This document shows positions 30,915 to 39,369 of a DNA stretch of 64,000 bases, piece by piece. Both the position numbers and the translations under genes were made by a program. This DNA comes from Nitrospirillum amazonense. Lineage in GTDB: Bacteria > Pseudomonadota > Alphaproteobacteria > Azospirillales > Azospirillaceae. A model generated the notes under the pieces. It was given only the letters and a program-made list of their open reading frames with translations, did not search any database and was not told the DNA's origin. The stretch covers positions 34,574-98,573 of the forward strand of contig NZ_VITV01000017.1 in assembly GCF_007828035.1 (NCBI RefSeq), read 5' to 3'. Position 1 is the first letter of the stretch, and every line of letters starts with the position of its first letter.

Positions 30915-32225
30915 TCAGCCGACATCACCTGAGCCGATCAGGCTCTGGCGGGGCGTCGCTTCCTGGTCGTGGGGCAGGGTGAAACGGAAGACGGTGCCAA
31001 GATTGTCGACGCTCACCACCGTCAGGTCTCCGCCGTGACTGTTGACGATGGATTTGCAGATGACCAGGCCCAAGCCCATGCCATCAGCCTTGGTGGAAAA
31101 GAAGGGCTCGAATATGCGTCCGATGATGTCTTGAGCGATACCCGGACCGTTGTCGCGGACTTGGACCTCGACGGCCCTATCATGCGGCTTGTCGGTTACG
31201 GTCACGGTCAGGAGACGGTCCTTGGTCCCGGCGTTGACCATGGCCTGCATGGCGTTGAGCGCCAAGTTTATGACCACCTGCTTCACTTCCACCTCATCCA
31301 CTCGAATGGGGGGCAGGCTTGGTTCCAGCGCGGTGCATACCTTGACGTTGAACCGGTGAGCCTCGCTCTGGATCAGTTCCAATGCGTCGCGAATTAGGGC
31401 GTCTATACTGGCTGTATTGCGCTTTGGCGCCTTGCGCAAAAATGTCTTGATGCGGCCGACGACATCGTTGGCCCGCTGGGCATTCTGGCGGATCTGATAT
31501 AGGCCATTAAGGGCTCTGTCCACGCTGGGCTCCTCTCGGACCAGCCAGCGTTCCGCCGCCGACGCCGACGCGGAGATGGCCGCCAGCGGCTGGGCAACAT
31601 CATGTGCGATGGAGGCGCTCAACTCACCGACGGTCGAGACGCGCGCCGCGTGCGCCAGATCAACGCGGGCGTCCATCAACGCTTCCTGAGCCCGCTTCTG
31701 ATCGGTGACGTCGAAGGCGTAGAATAGAATGCGGCTGGCGTCGCCGGACGGGGGCAAGGTGGCGCGCCAGATTATTGGCACCACCCGCCCATCCAGGGTG
31801 TGCAGCACGCGCTCACCTTGGGCCGTTAGGTTGCCTTCCATTAGCGTCTGATAGACGCGAACGTTGCTTTCCAGGCTGGCGGGCAGCAGCTGGGGGGCGA
31901 TTTCCATGAACTGCGCCTTGCTGCTGGCGCCGAATAGGCGCAGCACCGCTTCGTTCGCATCCACGAAGCGGTGGCTTTTCCTGTACTCCAGCACCAACTC
32001 CGGGTTAGCCGCGAGGTAAGCGCCGACATCGGTTACCCCTTGCGCCTTTAAGATTGCCAGGGTGGACTGAACGCCGGACCAGTCCTCAATTAGGATGGGC
32101 AAGGGGGAGGCATCGAAATAGATGCGCTTGAACGTCTGGCTTCGCCAATGGGTTTTAAGCCACAGCCCGATCAGGAGGCAGAGTATCGCGGCGTTTGCCA
32201 GGGTGATGAGTAAATCGTAAGTCAT
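30915..32225 (-). CDS. PAS-domain sensor histidine kinase (FixL/TodS-like transmitter)
   Basis: A 436-residue inner-membrane kinase. One N-terminal membrane segment (about 4-24) is followed by a PAS domain at about 35-175 of a variant with LIEDWSGVQ, LKAQGVTD, YLAANPE and DANEAVLRLFGA. A HisKA domain carries His208 in SIAHDVAQPLAAI, and the HATPase has NLALNAMQAM (N box), DNGPGIA (G1) and GMGLGLVICKSI (G2). There is no haem-binding FixL PAS signature that I can see. It pairs by position with the convergent FixJ-like regulator. The MHS transporter gene is 27 nt upstream on the same strand, so kinase and transporter are probably co-transcribed. Confidence 0.9.
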   Translation of the reverse strand: MTYDLLITLANAAILCLLIGLWLKTHWRSQTFKRIYFDASPLPILIEDWSGVQSTLAILKAQGVTDVGAYLAANPELVLEYRKSHRFVDANEAVLRLFGASSKAQFMEIAPQLLPASLESNVRVYQTLMEGNLTAQGERVLHTLDGRVVPIIWRATLPPSGDASRILFYAFDVTDQKRAQEALMDARVDLAHAARVSTVGELSASIAHDVAQPLAAISASASAAERWLVREEPSVDRALNGLYQIRQNAQRANDVVGRIKTFLRKAPKRNTASIDALIRDALELIQSEAHRFNVKVCTALEPSLPPIRVDEVEVKQVVINLALNAMQAMVNAGTKDRLLTVTVTDKPHDRAVEVQVRDNGPGIAQDIIGRIFEPFFSTKADGMGLGLVICKSIVNSHGGDLTVVSVDNLGTVFRFTLPHDQEATPRQSLIGSGDVG

Positions 32226-32252
32226 CGTGGGGTCGAAGATCGAAGCAAGGCC

Positions 32253-33548
32253 TTACGACGTCACCGGGCTTAAATCCGCTGGTGCGTGAGAGCGGGTCTC
32301 GGGCAGGGCAGCCATGGCGATCAGCCCGATCAGGCTGGTGATGATGAGGTAATAGGCCGGCGACAGGGGGTCGCCGGTTCGTTGCATTAGCCATGTTATG
32401 ATGAACTGCGTCGTTCCGCCGAACAAGGAAATGGTAAGGCTATAGACCATGGCCAAGCCGCCCGCGCGTACCCGGTGGGGTAGAAGTTCGGTTATGGCGG
32501 TCAAGCTGGCAGCACCGCTGATGGCGCCAAGCGCCGCCAGCAGGCCCGACGCCAGCAGTGTCGTAGTGGCACCAGGCTGCCGGACCATCAAGGCGAAGCA
32601 GGGATAGGCCAACAGGGCCAGGGCCAGCCGGGGCAGGAGCATGACCGGACGCCTTCCCATCCGGTCTGCCAGCCAGCCACCAATGAGCGCGAAGACCAGA
32701 ACGCATCCACCCACCATGGCTGTGACGGCGATTGATGCCGCCGGCGGCATCCCAAGAATGGTAAGCGCATATGTCGTCATATAGTTGCTGGTGAAGGTGG
32801 TGACCGTGCCGCACAACAGCACCGGGATGGCGATCAGCAGGATGTGGCGGTGGCGGGCCAGATCCCGTGCCAAGGCGATCGTGCTGGCGGGCTCCGGGGC
32901 GGCCATGGGCAGGCACCGGCGCAAAAACAGCCCCGCAGGTAGGATGGCCAAGCCCGGCAATAGAAGCAGGCGCCAGCCCCATTCGTCCATGGCGGCCGGT
33001 GGCAGGCATAGGATGAGCTCCAGGCCCAGGAGGCCGGCAACCAACGTGGCTCCGCCCTGGCTGGCCAGTTGCCAAGCTGTGTAGAGGCCGCGACGTCGCG
33101 CCGGCGCCAATTCCAGCAGGAGGGCGGTGGATGCCCCCACCTCTCCGCCCAGGGCGAATCCCTGAAGCAGACGCGCCAAGACGATCAGTACGGGACCGGC
33201 CATGCCGATGCGGTCGTATCCTGGCGTCAGGCCGAGAATCAACAAGCCTGCGGCCATCAGGCAGATGGTCAGGATCAGTGCCGGTCCGCGTCCCCGGCTG
33301 TCGGCATAAATCCCAATGATGATGCCGCCGATGGGGCGCGCCAGGAATCCAACGCCGAAAACAGCCGTGGAAAGCAGCAGCGCCGCCCAAGCCTCATCGG
33401 CTGGGAAGAAGGCCCGGCCGATGCTGACGGCGACGAAGGCATAGGTAGTGAAGTCATAGAATTCCAGGGCATTGCCCAGGACTAGGCCGATGACGAGCTT
33501 CAGTCGTAAAGGGGGGAGGTTCTCATGCCTTTTCGCAGCCGTTTGCAC
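32253..33548 (-). CDS. MFS transporter, metabolite:H+ symporter (MHS) family
   Basis: A 431-residue protein with about 12 membrane segments. The opening GLVLGNALEFYDFTTYAF (E-x-Y-D/F-D) and FLARPIGGIIIGIYADSRGRGPAL are hallmarks of MHS symporters such as CitA, ProP, KgtP and ShiA, as is RLLQGFALGGEVGASTALLLE. It should import a dicarboxylate, citrate, betaine or similar solute with H+. The kinase gene directly downstream could sense the same solute. Start ATG 33548. Confidence 0.92.
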   Translation of the reverse strand: MQTAAKRHENLPPLRLKLVIGLVLGNALEFYDFTTYAFVAVSIGRAFFPADEAWAALLLSTAVFGVGFLARPIGGIIIGIYADSRGRGPALILTICLMAAGLLILGLTPGYDRIGMAGPVLIVLARLLQGFALGGEVGASTALLLELAPARRRGLYTAWQLASQGGATLVAGLLGLELILCLPPAAMDEWGWRLLLLPGLAILPAGLFLRRCLPMAAPEPASTIALARDLARHRHILLIAIPVLLCGTVTTFTSNYMTTYALTILGMPPAASIAVTAMVGGCVLVFALIGGWLADRMGRRPVMLLPRLALALLAYPCFALMVRQPGATTTLLASGLLAALGAISGAASLTAITELLPHRVRAGGLAMVYSLTISLFGGTTQFIITWLMQRTGDPLSPAYYLIITSLIGLIAMAALPETRSHAPADLSPVTS

Positions 33549-33580
33549 CCTGCATCGTCCTTCCGCCGTTTACCGGACCA

Positions 33581-33611
33581 GGAGCCGGAGTTCGCACAAT
33601 CTATCGGCTCC
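33581..33611. promoter_or_regulatory. Inverted repeat between the MHS transporter and AraC-family genes
   Basis: GGAGCCG (33581-33587) and CGGCTCC (33605-33611) are perfect inverted copies 17 nt apart, 33 nt upstream of the transporter start in the 228-nt divergent gap. An operator or hairpin role is possible. Confidence 0.35.
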
Positions 33612-33776
33612 GGCGGTATTGGACCTTAGCCTTCCAGAGGGGGGAGGCATGCCAAACCCAGACCTTGGTATAAGGTATGATCGACCTGGTATGGGACGAC
33701 ATGAGCGAGGGTACGATTCCATAAATCGCCCTGTAACCCCACGATGGCGTCCGTCTTCTGCGACGGGAGCTGAGCT

Positions 33777-34346
33777 ATGAACCGTTACTCGCCGACCACC
33801 AGGGAAATTCAGGCAGAGAAACTTGTGGCTTTGGCGATCAACGCCAAGGAGGCTCTGGATTTCGATCTGTGTGCCGTCCGCGAATATCTTGAGGAAATGG
33901 CGAACGTACTTGGTGTCCGCGACCTTGCCAAGGAAGGCGCGCAACTCATATCCGTTACGCTCGATCCGAAAGCGTCCGCGCATAAGGGAGGTTTGACGCC
34001 CTGGCAGCTGCGGCAGGTGATGGATCACATCGAGAGGAACTTGGGGGGAAGCATCACCTTAAAAGAGCTCTCCGAGGTTAGCCGTCTCAGCTATTCCTAC
34101 TTCGCCCGCGCATTCAAGGCGACAACGGGTGAAACACCCCGGGATTTTGTTGTGAGAAAACGGGTGCATCGCGCGCAAGTACTGATGTTGTCCACCGACG
34201 ATCCACTCAGTTCCGTCGCTTGCTCCTGTGGCTTCAGTGATCAGGCTCATTTCTCCCGGCTTTTTCGCCGGACTGTGGGTGAAACACCGTTACGTTGGCG
34301 GCGAATTTGGAAAATTGACCGGAACATGGCGGCGATGGCGCGCTGA
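33777..34346 (+). CDS. AraC-family transcriptional regulator with short N-terminal region
   Basis: A 189-residue protein. The C-terminal 110 residues carry the double HTH of AraC/XylS: ITLKELSEVSRLSYSYFARAFKATTGETPRDFVVRKRVHRAQ, then PLSSVACSCGFSDQAHFSRLFRRTVGETPLRWRR. The first 70 residues form a short helical region without the usual cupin, so ligand sensing is uncertain. ATG 33777 has GGGAG upstream. It is divergent from the MHS transporter/kinase unit, a common arrangement for a local regulator. Confidence 0.88.
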   Translation: MNRYSPTTREIQAEKLVALAINAKEALDFDLCAVREYLEEMANVLGVRDLAKEGAQLISVTLDPKASAHKGGLTPWQLRQVMDHIERNLGGSITLKELSEVSRLSYSYFARAFKATTGETPRDFVVRKRVHRAQVLMLSTDDPLSSVACSCGFSDQAHFSRLFRRTVGETPLRWRRIWKIDRNMAAMAR

Positions 34347-34415
34347 TGGAGAGCCAAGGTTGTTCCGCCTGGAGCGAGACGCCGCGAGAATAAGTGGGTA
34401 AGGGAAAAATCTTGG

Positions 34416-34444
34416 TGTCCCCGAGGCTCGCCGCCGGGGGGACA
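34416..34444. other. Hairpin-forming inverted repeat between the AraC gene and the receiver gene
   Basis: TGTCCCC (34416-34422) and GGGGACA (34438-34444) form a 7-bp stem with a 15-nt loop, 70 nt after the AraC-family stop. There is no T-run, so a terminator is only possible. The rest of 34347-34539 shows nothing else. Confidence 0.35.
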
Positions 34445-34539
34445 TGGTGTTAAAACCTGCATTCAGCTTGGGATGGAAAGGGAGGTCAACGCCGCGCCGT
34501 CGGCGGCCTCCGCGGATCAGGCCAGGTTTAGGATTTTAA

Positions 34540-34923
34540 ATGGCGGCCGGGATGACCTCTGAGAGAGTAGTGGCGGTGGTGGACGACGACGCGTCCGTTC
34601 GCGCGAGCCTGGAGGATTTGTTGCAATCCTTCGGCTTCGGCACCCAGGTGTTTTCCTCTGCCGAAGATCTGTTCCAATCCGATCTGGGACGGTTCGACTG
34701 CGTCGTCTCTGATATTCAGATGCCGGGCATGTCCGGGCTGGAGATCCAGCCCCTCATGCGCAATCGACACTGCACCTGCCCGGTGATCCTGCTGACAGCC
34801 TTTCCCAGCGAACAGGTGCGCGCGCGCGCGCGCGACGCCGGCGTCCATGATTTTTTTGAAAAGCCGTGCAATCCTGACGTACTCATCGCGAGTGTTGAAC
34901 GGGCTGTCGCGCGGCAGCGTTGA
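34540..34923 (+). CDS. Single-domain response regulator (receiver only)
   Basis: A 127-residue protein with only a receiver domain: VVDDDAS (acidic triad), phospho-acceptor Asp58 in VVSDIQMPGMSGLEI, Thr in LLTAF and Lys in EKPCN. There is no output domain, so it probably acts as a phosphate sink or in a relay with the convergent kinase at 34951-36699, 27 nt away. FixJ-type receivers are the closest in pattern. ATG 34540 is used; ATG 34552 is also possible and starts closer to the domain. A CG-alternating run (34819-34832) lies inside the gene. Confidence 0.88.
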   Translation: MAAGMTSERVVAVVDDDASVRASLEDLLQSFGFGTQVFSSAEDLFQSDLGRFDCVVSDIQMPGMSGLEIQPLMRNRHCTCPVILLTAFPSEQVRARARDAGVHDFFEKPCNPDVLIASVERAVARQR

Positions 34924-34950
34924 TCGGGCACTTCCAAGCGTCGTTCCCGT

Positions 34951-36699
34951 TTAGGCGACGGGCAGCGTGAACTCGAAGACTGCGCCGCCGTGCTCTCCGT
35001 TACGGGCCCTCAAGGTACCGCCCAAGGCCTCAATGGCGGATCGGCAGATCTGCAGGCCTATGCCCATGCCGCCTGGCTTGGTGGTGAAAAAGGGCTGAAA
35101 TAGTTTTGCCAGGTTCTCCTCCGCGATGCCGGGCCCCTTATCGGCCACGGCCACCTGGATGAACCCCTCGCCAACGGACTGTGCCGTCACCGTGATCGAT
35201 CGATCCCCCCGCGGCAGGTCGACCATGGCCTCCATCCCGTTCAGCACCAAGTTCACCAGCACCTGCTGTAATTCCACCCGGTCGGCGGCGACAGGCTGCA
35301 ATCCGGGGGCACAGGTGATGGTCATGGTGGTGCCGCGCGCGGCCAAGTCGCCTTCAAGCAGGCTTTGGGTCTCAAATGCGAGCTTGATCAGGTCCAGCGG
35401 CCCGATATCGCGCTTCCCTTTCACCAGCTGGTCGCGGGTCCGCTGCACGATATCGGCCAGCCGTTGGCCGTTGACCTCCAGACGCCGCAGCACCCGCAGC
35501 AGACCTTCAGTGTTGGGCGGGTCAGCCTGTAGCCATCGCACGCCCGTGCCCACGTCGGTCATGATGGCGGCGATGGGTTGGTTCAACTCATGCGCCAACG
35601 AGGTGGATAGCGCGTCCACCGTGGCGATGCGGTTGGACTGTGCCCGTTCCGATTGTGCTGCCATGCGCTGCGCTTCGATCCGTTCCCGTTCTGTAAGGTC
35701 GATATGGCTTGAAACCTGAATCGTCTCCGAAATGAGGCGGACTGTATAGAATACGGGGACGCGGCGATCATCCTTCCCAATCAGGATGGTACGGCCCTCG
35801 ATGTTGGACCAGCCATGGAAGGCGGCCTCCAACTGATTGGTCAGCACCTGCATCGCGTTTTCGGCGTTTTGCCGCGGCGGCTTGGCGGCTAGTTCCGCCC
35901 TGTCCCCATAGCCCAGCAGCCGGGCCAGTGCCTCATTCACCTCGATCGTCCTAACGGCGTTGACGCAGCGGTCCAGAAATTCCGGATGGGCCGTCACGTA
36001 ACCGCGGAAGTCGGTGACGCCCTTGCTCTTAAGCCCGTCCAGCAGCGCCTTGGCCTCGCCGATGTCCTGTTCGCAGAAGCTGATGTTGCTGACCTCGAAC
36101 AGGCGACGATAGCGCGCCTCGCTGCGCGCCAGATCATGACTGCGCTCTTCCACCCGCTGCTGCAAGGTGACGTTTAGCTGGCGAAGGGCTTCCACCGCCG
36201 CGTATTCGCAATCGATGTCGATGATGCCGCCATACCAGCGCCGCACCTCTCCTGAGTCGGAAAGGCTGGGGCGGCCGGTGGATGACATCCAGCGGTAATT
36301 GCCATCGGCGTGGCGCAAACGGAACCGCACCAGGAAGGGCTGGCGGGTGGCGCGGGCTTGCGCCCATGTCGCTTGTACGGCGGGCAAATCTTCAGGGTGC
36401 ACAAAGCGGGTGAAATCGACAGCGCGCGGATCGTCAACGTTCGCGCCGGTGAGGGCGGAGAAGCGCTTATTCACCAGGTCGGGCAGGCCGGTCGGACCAG
36501 TGCGCCAGATGATCTTAGGCACGGCCAGCAACAGCTGCTCCAACTCCTGCCGGCTATCCGTCAAGGCCAGGCGGGTGGCATGCAGCTTTCGGCGAGCAGC
36601 CAGCAAAGAGAGACCGACGGCAGCCGCCAACAGCCAAGTCGTCACAAGCACGAAAAGGCCGCCGCCGCTCAAACCGTCCATACCGCCTGCTGGCTCCAT
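34951..36699 (-). CDS. Sensor histidine kinase with two PAS domains
   Basis: A 582-residue protein. A membrane segment lies at about 15-36. PAS 1 at about 52-168 is of the PAS_3 fold (WRTGPTGLPDLVNKRF, FVHPEDLPAVQATW, HADGNYRWMSSTGRP). PAS 2 at about 195-338 is the same variant as in the 30915 kinase (LKSKGVTD, YVTAHPE, VNEALARLLGYGDR). HisKA carries His370 in SLAHELNQPIAAI, and the HATPase has NLVLNGMEAM, DKGPGIAEEN and GMGIGLQICRSAI. Its partner is probably the convergent receiver-only protein. I used ATG 36699 with GGAAGG upstream; a longer frame to 36822 has no support. Confidence 0.9.
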   Translation of the reverse strand: MEPAGGMDGLSGGGLFVLVTTWLLAAAVGLSLLAARRKLHATRLALTDSRQELEQLLLAVPKIIWRTGPTGLPDLVNKRFSALTGANVDDPRAVDFTRFVHPEDLPAVQATWAQARATRQPFLVRFRLRHADGNYRWMSSTGRPSLSDSGEVRRWYGGIIDIDCEYAAVEALRQLNVTLQQRVEERSHDLARSEARYRRLFEVSNISFCEQDIGEAKALLDGLKSKGVTDFRGYVTAHPEFLDRCVNAVRTIEVNEALARLLGYGDRAELAAKPPRQNAENAMQVLTNQLEAAFHGWSNIEGRTILIGKDDRRVPVFYTVRLISETIQVSSHIDLTERERIEAQRMAAQSERAQSNRIATVDALSTSLAHELNQPIAAIMTDVGTGVRWLQADPPNTEGLLRVLRRLEVNGQRLADIVQRTRDQLVKGKRDIGPLDLIKLAFETQSLLEGDLAARGTTMTITCAPGLQPVAADRVELQQVLVNLVLNGMEAMVDLPRGDRSITVTAQSVGEGFIQVAVADKGPGIAEENLAKLFQPFFTTKPGGMGIGLQICRSAIEALGGTLRARNGEHGGAVFEFTLPVA

Positions 36700-37285
36700 G
36701 TTAACGCTACCTTCCGTATTCTTTTTGCATGACGGCAGGTTCCGTGGGAAGCGGCGCCAGCCATTTTGTGGGAAATCCGTTGTTGACGGGGATGTGGGCG
36801 CCAGTGATAGCGCCGGAGTCATTGTTGATCGGAACCGTCCAGCCCGAGGGCTGAGGCCTCGGCCGGGGTCGACGTCGCCGTTCTGCTAGCATGGGGGAGG
36901 TATCCACCGGGACATGCATAGACGTTGACACCGTGCCGCCTATCAGGGGCCTGCTATTGCCGGCTGAATGGCCGAACGCTTCCACCATATCCCTGCACCT
37001 GCCGTCCGCCTTCACAGCGAAGTGGGCGTGCAAACGTCAGGGCGGATCGGCGGCCCCGGATAATCAGTGATCAGCCGGCGGCCCCGGTCAACCCCATGAT
37101 ATTTTTCCCTTCCATAATCATTCCGACGTTGAACGGGCGTCCGGCTTTGCGCAAGCAGCCACTCCACCGGCCGACGATATGTCGGTCGTTTCATGCAAAT
37201 CATAGCGTTCTGGACAAGCCCGGCGGCGCCCGTGGGGACAGTGTCGGCCATTCGCAAGGCACCCCTTTATTCCGGAGTCAACGAC
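36700..37285. other. 586-nt intergenic region upstream of the isochorismatase gene
   Basis: No convincing gene. On the minus strand near 36770-36850 a frame reads SGAITGAHIPVNNGF, resembling the C-terminal end of a short-chain dehydrogenase; it may be a relic, but the rest of such a protein is absent. Two copies of CGGCGGCCCCGG (37049-37060 and 37077-37088) lie near 37070. Confidence 0.35.
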
Positions 37286-38023
37286 ATGTCCGACGCAGCC
37301 CAAGCTGAATTGAATCCGCTGTATGCCGATCCGGAAAACCCGGCCCTTCCCCCAACTCCCGTCACCCTTGATCTGCGCCGGGCGGCGCTGGTGATCACCG
37401 ATCCGCAGGTCGATTTCCTGAGCCCGCACGGCACCGCTTGGGGCGCTTTCGGCGCGAACATCACCGAACTCGGTACCGTACCCAACCTGGGCCGGCTGAT
37501 GGTGGCGGCCAAGGCCGTGAATTTGCCGGTGGTGATCTCCCCGCATTATTATTATCCGCACGACCACAAGTGGGACTTTGCCGCTCCGGGCGAGGCGCTG
37601 ATGCACAAGCTGCGCATGTTCGACCGGCGCGATCCCCTGTCCCTGGAAGGGTTTGTCGGTTCCGGCGCCGATTGGATGCCGGAATACAAGGGCCTGATTG
37701 AGGACGGGCACACGGTTGTATGCTCCCCCCACAAGATAGCGGGTCCGCAGACCAACGATGTGCTGTTCCAGCTGCGCAAGCGGCGGGTGGATCAGGTCAT
37801 TCTGGCGGGTATGGCCGCCAATTTCTGCGTGGAATCCCATTTGCGTGATTTCGTTGAACATGGCTTCGAAGTGGTGGTCGTGCGCGACGCCACTGCCGCC
37901 AGCAAGGTGCCGGAGGGTGACGGGTATCTGGCCGCGCTGACCAACTTCCGCTGGTTGGCCAGCGGTCTTTGGACGACCGATGAGACGATTGCCCGTCTGA
38001 ACGCGGCCGCGACGACGGCATGA
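37286..38023 (+). CDS. Isochorismatase-family cysteine hydrolase
   Basis: A 245-residue alpha/beta hydrolase of the isochorismatase superfamily. The catalytic triad is visible: Asp in ITDPQVDFL, Lys in SPHKIAG, and nucleophile Cys in GMAANFCVESHLRDF. The unusual block HYYYPHDHKWDF follows strand 2. Substrates of this superfamily include isochorismate, nicotinamide, N-carbamoyl compounds and biuret; none can be chosen here. ATG 37286 has GGAG upstream. The stop overlaps the LysR start as ATGA, so enzyme and regulator are translationally coupled. Confidence 0.88.
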   Translation: MSDAAQAELNPLYADPENPALPPTPVTLDLRRAALVITDPQVDFLSPHGTAWGAFGANITELGTVPNLGRLMVAAKAVNLPVVISPHYYYPHDHKWDFAAPGEALMHKLRMFDRRDPLSLEGFVGSGADWMPEYKGLIEDGHTVVCSPHKIAGPQTNDVLFQLRKRRVDQVILAGMAANFCVESHLRDFVEHGFEVVVVRDATAASKVPEGDGYLAALTNFRWLASGLWTTDETIARLNAAATTA

Positions 38024-39012
38024 GCCACCGAGCCAGCCCGTTGCTGGCTCGGGTGCCGCTGGCCTATGGTTCGGCGGCATTAGTGACGATGGCGGCCCCA
38101 CACGTGACATCCGGCAAGACCCCTTTGGAGACATCCACCCTGGAATGGGACGATTTGCGGCTGTTCCTGGCCATCGCCCGCGCTGGGACCTTGAGTGCCG
38201 CAGCCCCCCGCCTGAATCTGACCCAGCCCACGGCGGGGCGGCGGCTGAAGGCCCTGGAAGGGCGGTTGGGCGTGACCCTGTTCCAGCGCACCCCGGGCGG
38301 CTTCCGACTGACCGACGATGGCGAGGTCATGTTGCAGTACGCCGACCGTGTTGAGGCTGAAGTGCTGGCCCTGGAACGGCGCCTGGTGGGCGAAGGCCGC
38401 ACGCTGGAAGGGCTGTTGCGGTTGTCGTCATCGGAATGGTTCGGGCGGCGCATCCTGGCGCCGGCCTTGGCCGGCTTTTCCCTCCAGCATCCCAAGGTGA
38501 CAGTGGAGTTGGTGGTGGATTCCCGCCTGTTCGACCTGAACCGCCGCGATGCCGACCTGCTGTTCCGCTTCCTGCCGTTCGATGGGCCGGACATCGTGCA
38601 GCGGCGTTTCATGACCGTGCCCTATGCCCTCTATGCCGCCCCCGTTTACCTGGAACGACGAGGGATGCCGACGGCATCGGGCGGCGGTGCCGACCACTGC
38701 TTAATCGCCATGGACAGCCAGTTGAGCACTCAAGCCGACGTCGCCTGGTTGCGCCGCCATTTCCCCGAGGCGGGCTTCACCTTGCGCAGCAACAGCCGCG
38801 ATGTCCAGGTGGCCGCATGCGAGGGGGGCGCCGGTTTGGCCGTGCTGCCTCGCGCGGTGGCCGACGGCCGTGGATTGGTGGAAGTCGACATTGGCGAGGA
38901 ACCGCCCGCGCGTGAGGTCTGGCTGGGTTACCACCGTGACCTGCGCCGGCTCGCCCGTCTCCGGGCTCTGCTGGACCATCTGGACCGCGCCGTCGCCATA
39001 GCCGGCGGTTAA
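38020..39012 (+). CDS. LysR-family transcriptional regulator
   Basis: Up to 330 residues from the coupled ATG at 38020; the conserved HTH begins only at about residue 42 (WDDLRLFLAIARAGTLSAAAPRLNLTQPTAGRRLKALE), so an internal ATG at 38089 could be the real start. The C-terminal effector domain follows (LRLSSSEWFGRRILAPALAGF, GGAGLAVLPRAVADG). The short-LysR pattern resembles the subgroup with TQPTxGRRL recognition helices. Possible targets are the operon on the opposite strand (41597-39044) or its own isochorismatase partner. Confidence 0.88.
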   Translation: MSHRASPLLARVPLAYGSAALVTMAAPHVTSGKTPLETSTLEWDDLRLFLAIARAGTLSAAAPRLNLTQPTAGRRLKALEGRLGVTLFQRTPGGFRLTDDGEVMLQYADRVEAEVLALERRLVGEGRTLEGLLRLSSSEWFGRRILAPALAGFSLQHPKVTVELVVDSRLFDLNRRDADLLFRFLPFDGPDIVQRRFMTVPYALYAAPVYLERRGMPTASGGGADHCLIAMDSQLSTQADVAWLRRHFPEAGFTLRSNSRDVQVAACEGGAGLAVLPRAVADGRGLVEVDIGEEPPAREVWLGYHRDLRRLARLRALLDHLDRAVAIAGG

Positions 39013-39043
39013 CGACACGGTCCAGCCGTCTAGCCGTCCTGCC

Positions 39044-39361
39044 TCAGGCGACGCGTCGCAGCAGTTCCAGCCGCAGTGGCGCGCCCAGCAATTCATCAAA
39101 GCGCGCCGCGAGGGAGGTGAAGGCTGAGGCCTTGGCATGGATGTCCAAGGCGGTCTGGTTGGCCCAGACCTCATACATCACCACGGTACGGGGATCGTCG
39201 CGGCTGATGTGGGCGGCGTAGGTGATGCAGCCCGGCTCCGATAGCACATGGGGCACGATGGCGGTGATGGCGTCGGTCAAGGCCTGTTCCTGCCCGGGTT
39301 TGGCCGTGAGATAGGCCACAAGCTGGATCTGATCAGGGGGAATGGAGGGTGTCGTGGACAT
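39044..39361 (-). CDS. ABM-domain (YgiN-like) monooxygenase
   Basis: A 105-residue dimeric alpha+beta-barrel-type protein: VAYLTAKPGQEQALTDAI, EPGCITYAAHISRDDPRTVVMYEVWANQTALDIHAKASAF. This is the antibiotic biosynthesis monooxygenase/quinol monooxygenase pattern. Members oxidise quinols or aromatic intermediates without cofactors, or act as dimerisation modules. It is the last gene of a three-gene operon, 8 nt after the royal-jelly-like gene. Confidence 0.88.
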   Translation of the reverse strand: MSTTPSIPPDQIQLVAYLTAKPGQEQALTDAITAIVPHVLSEPGCITYAAHISRDDPRTVVMYEVWANQTALDIHAKASAFTSLAARFDELLGAPLRLELLRRVA

Positions 39362-39369
39362 GGCTTATC

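Noticed and set aside
36707..37033. Possible short-chain dehydrogenase remnant upstream of the second kinase
   Set aside because: Only about 15 residues resemble an SDR C-terminus, and the rest of the frame is low-complexity; too little to annotate as a pseudogene.
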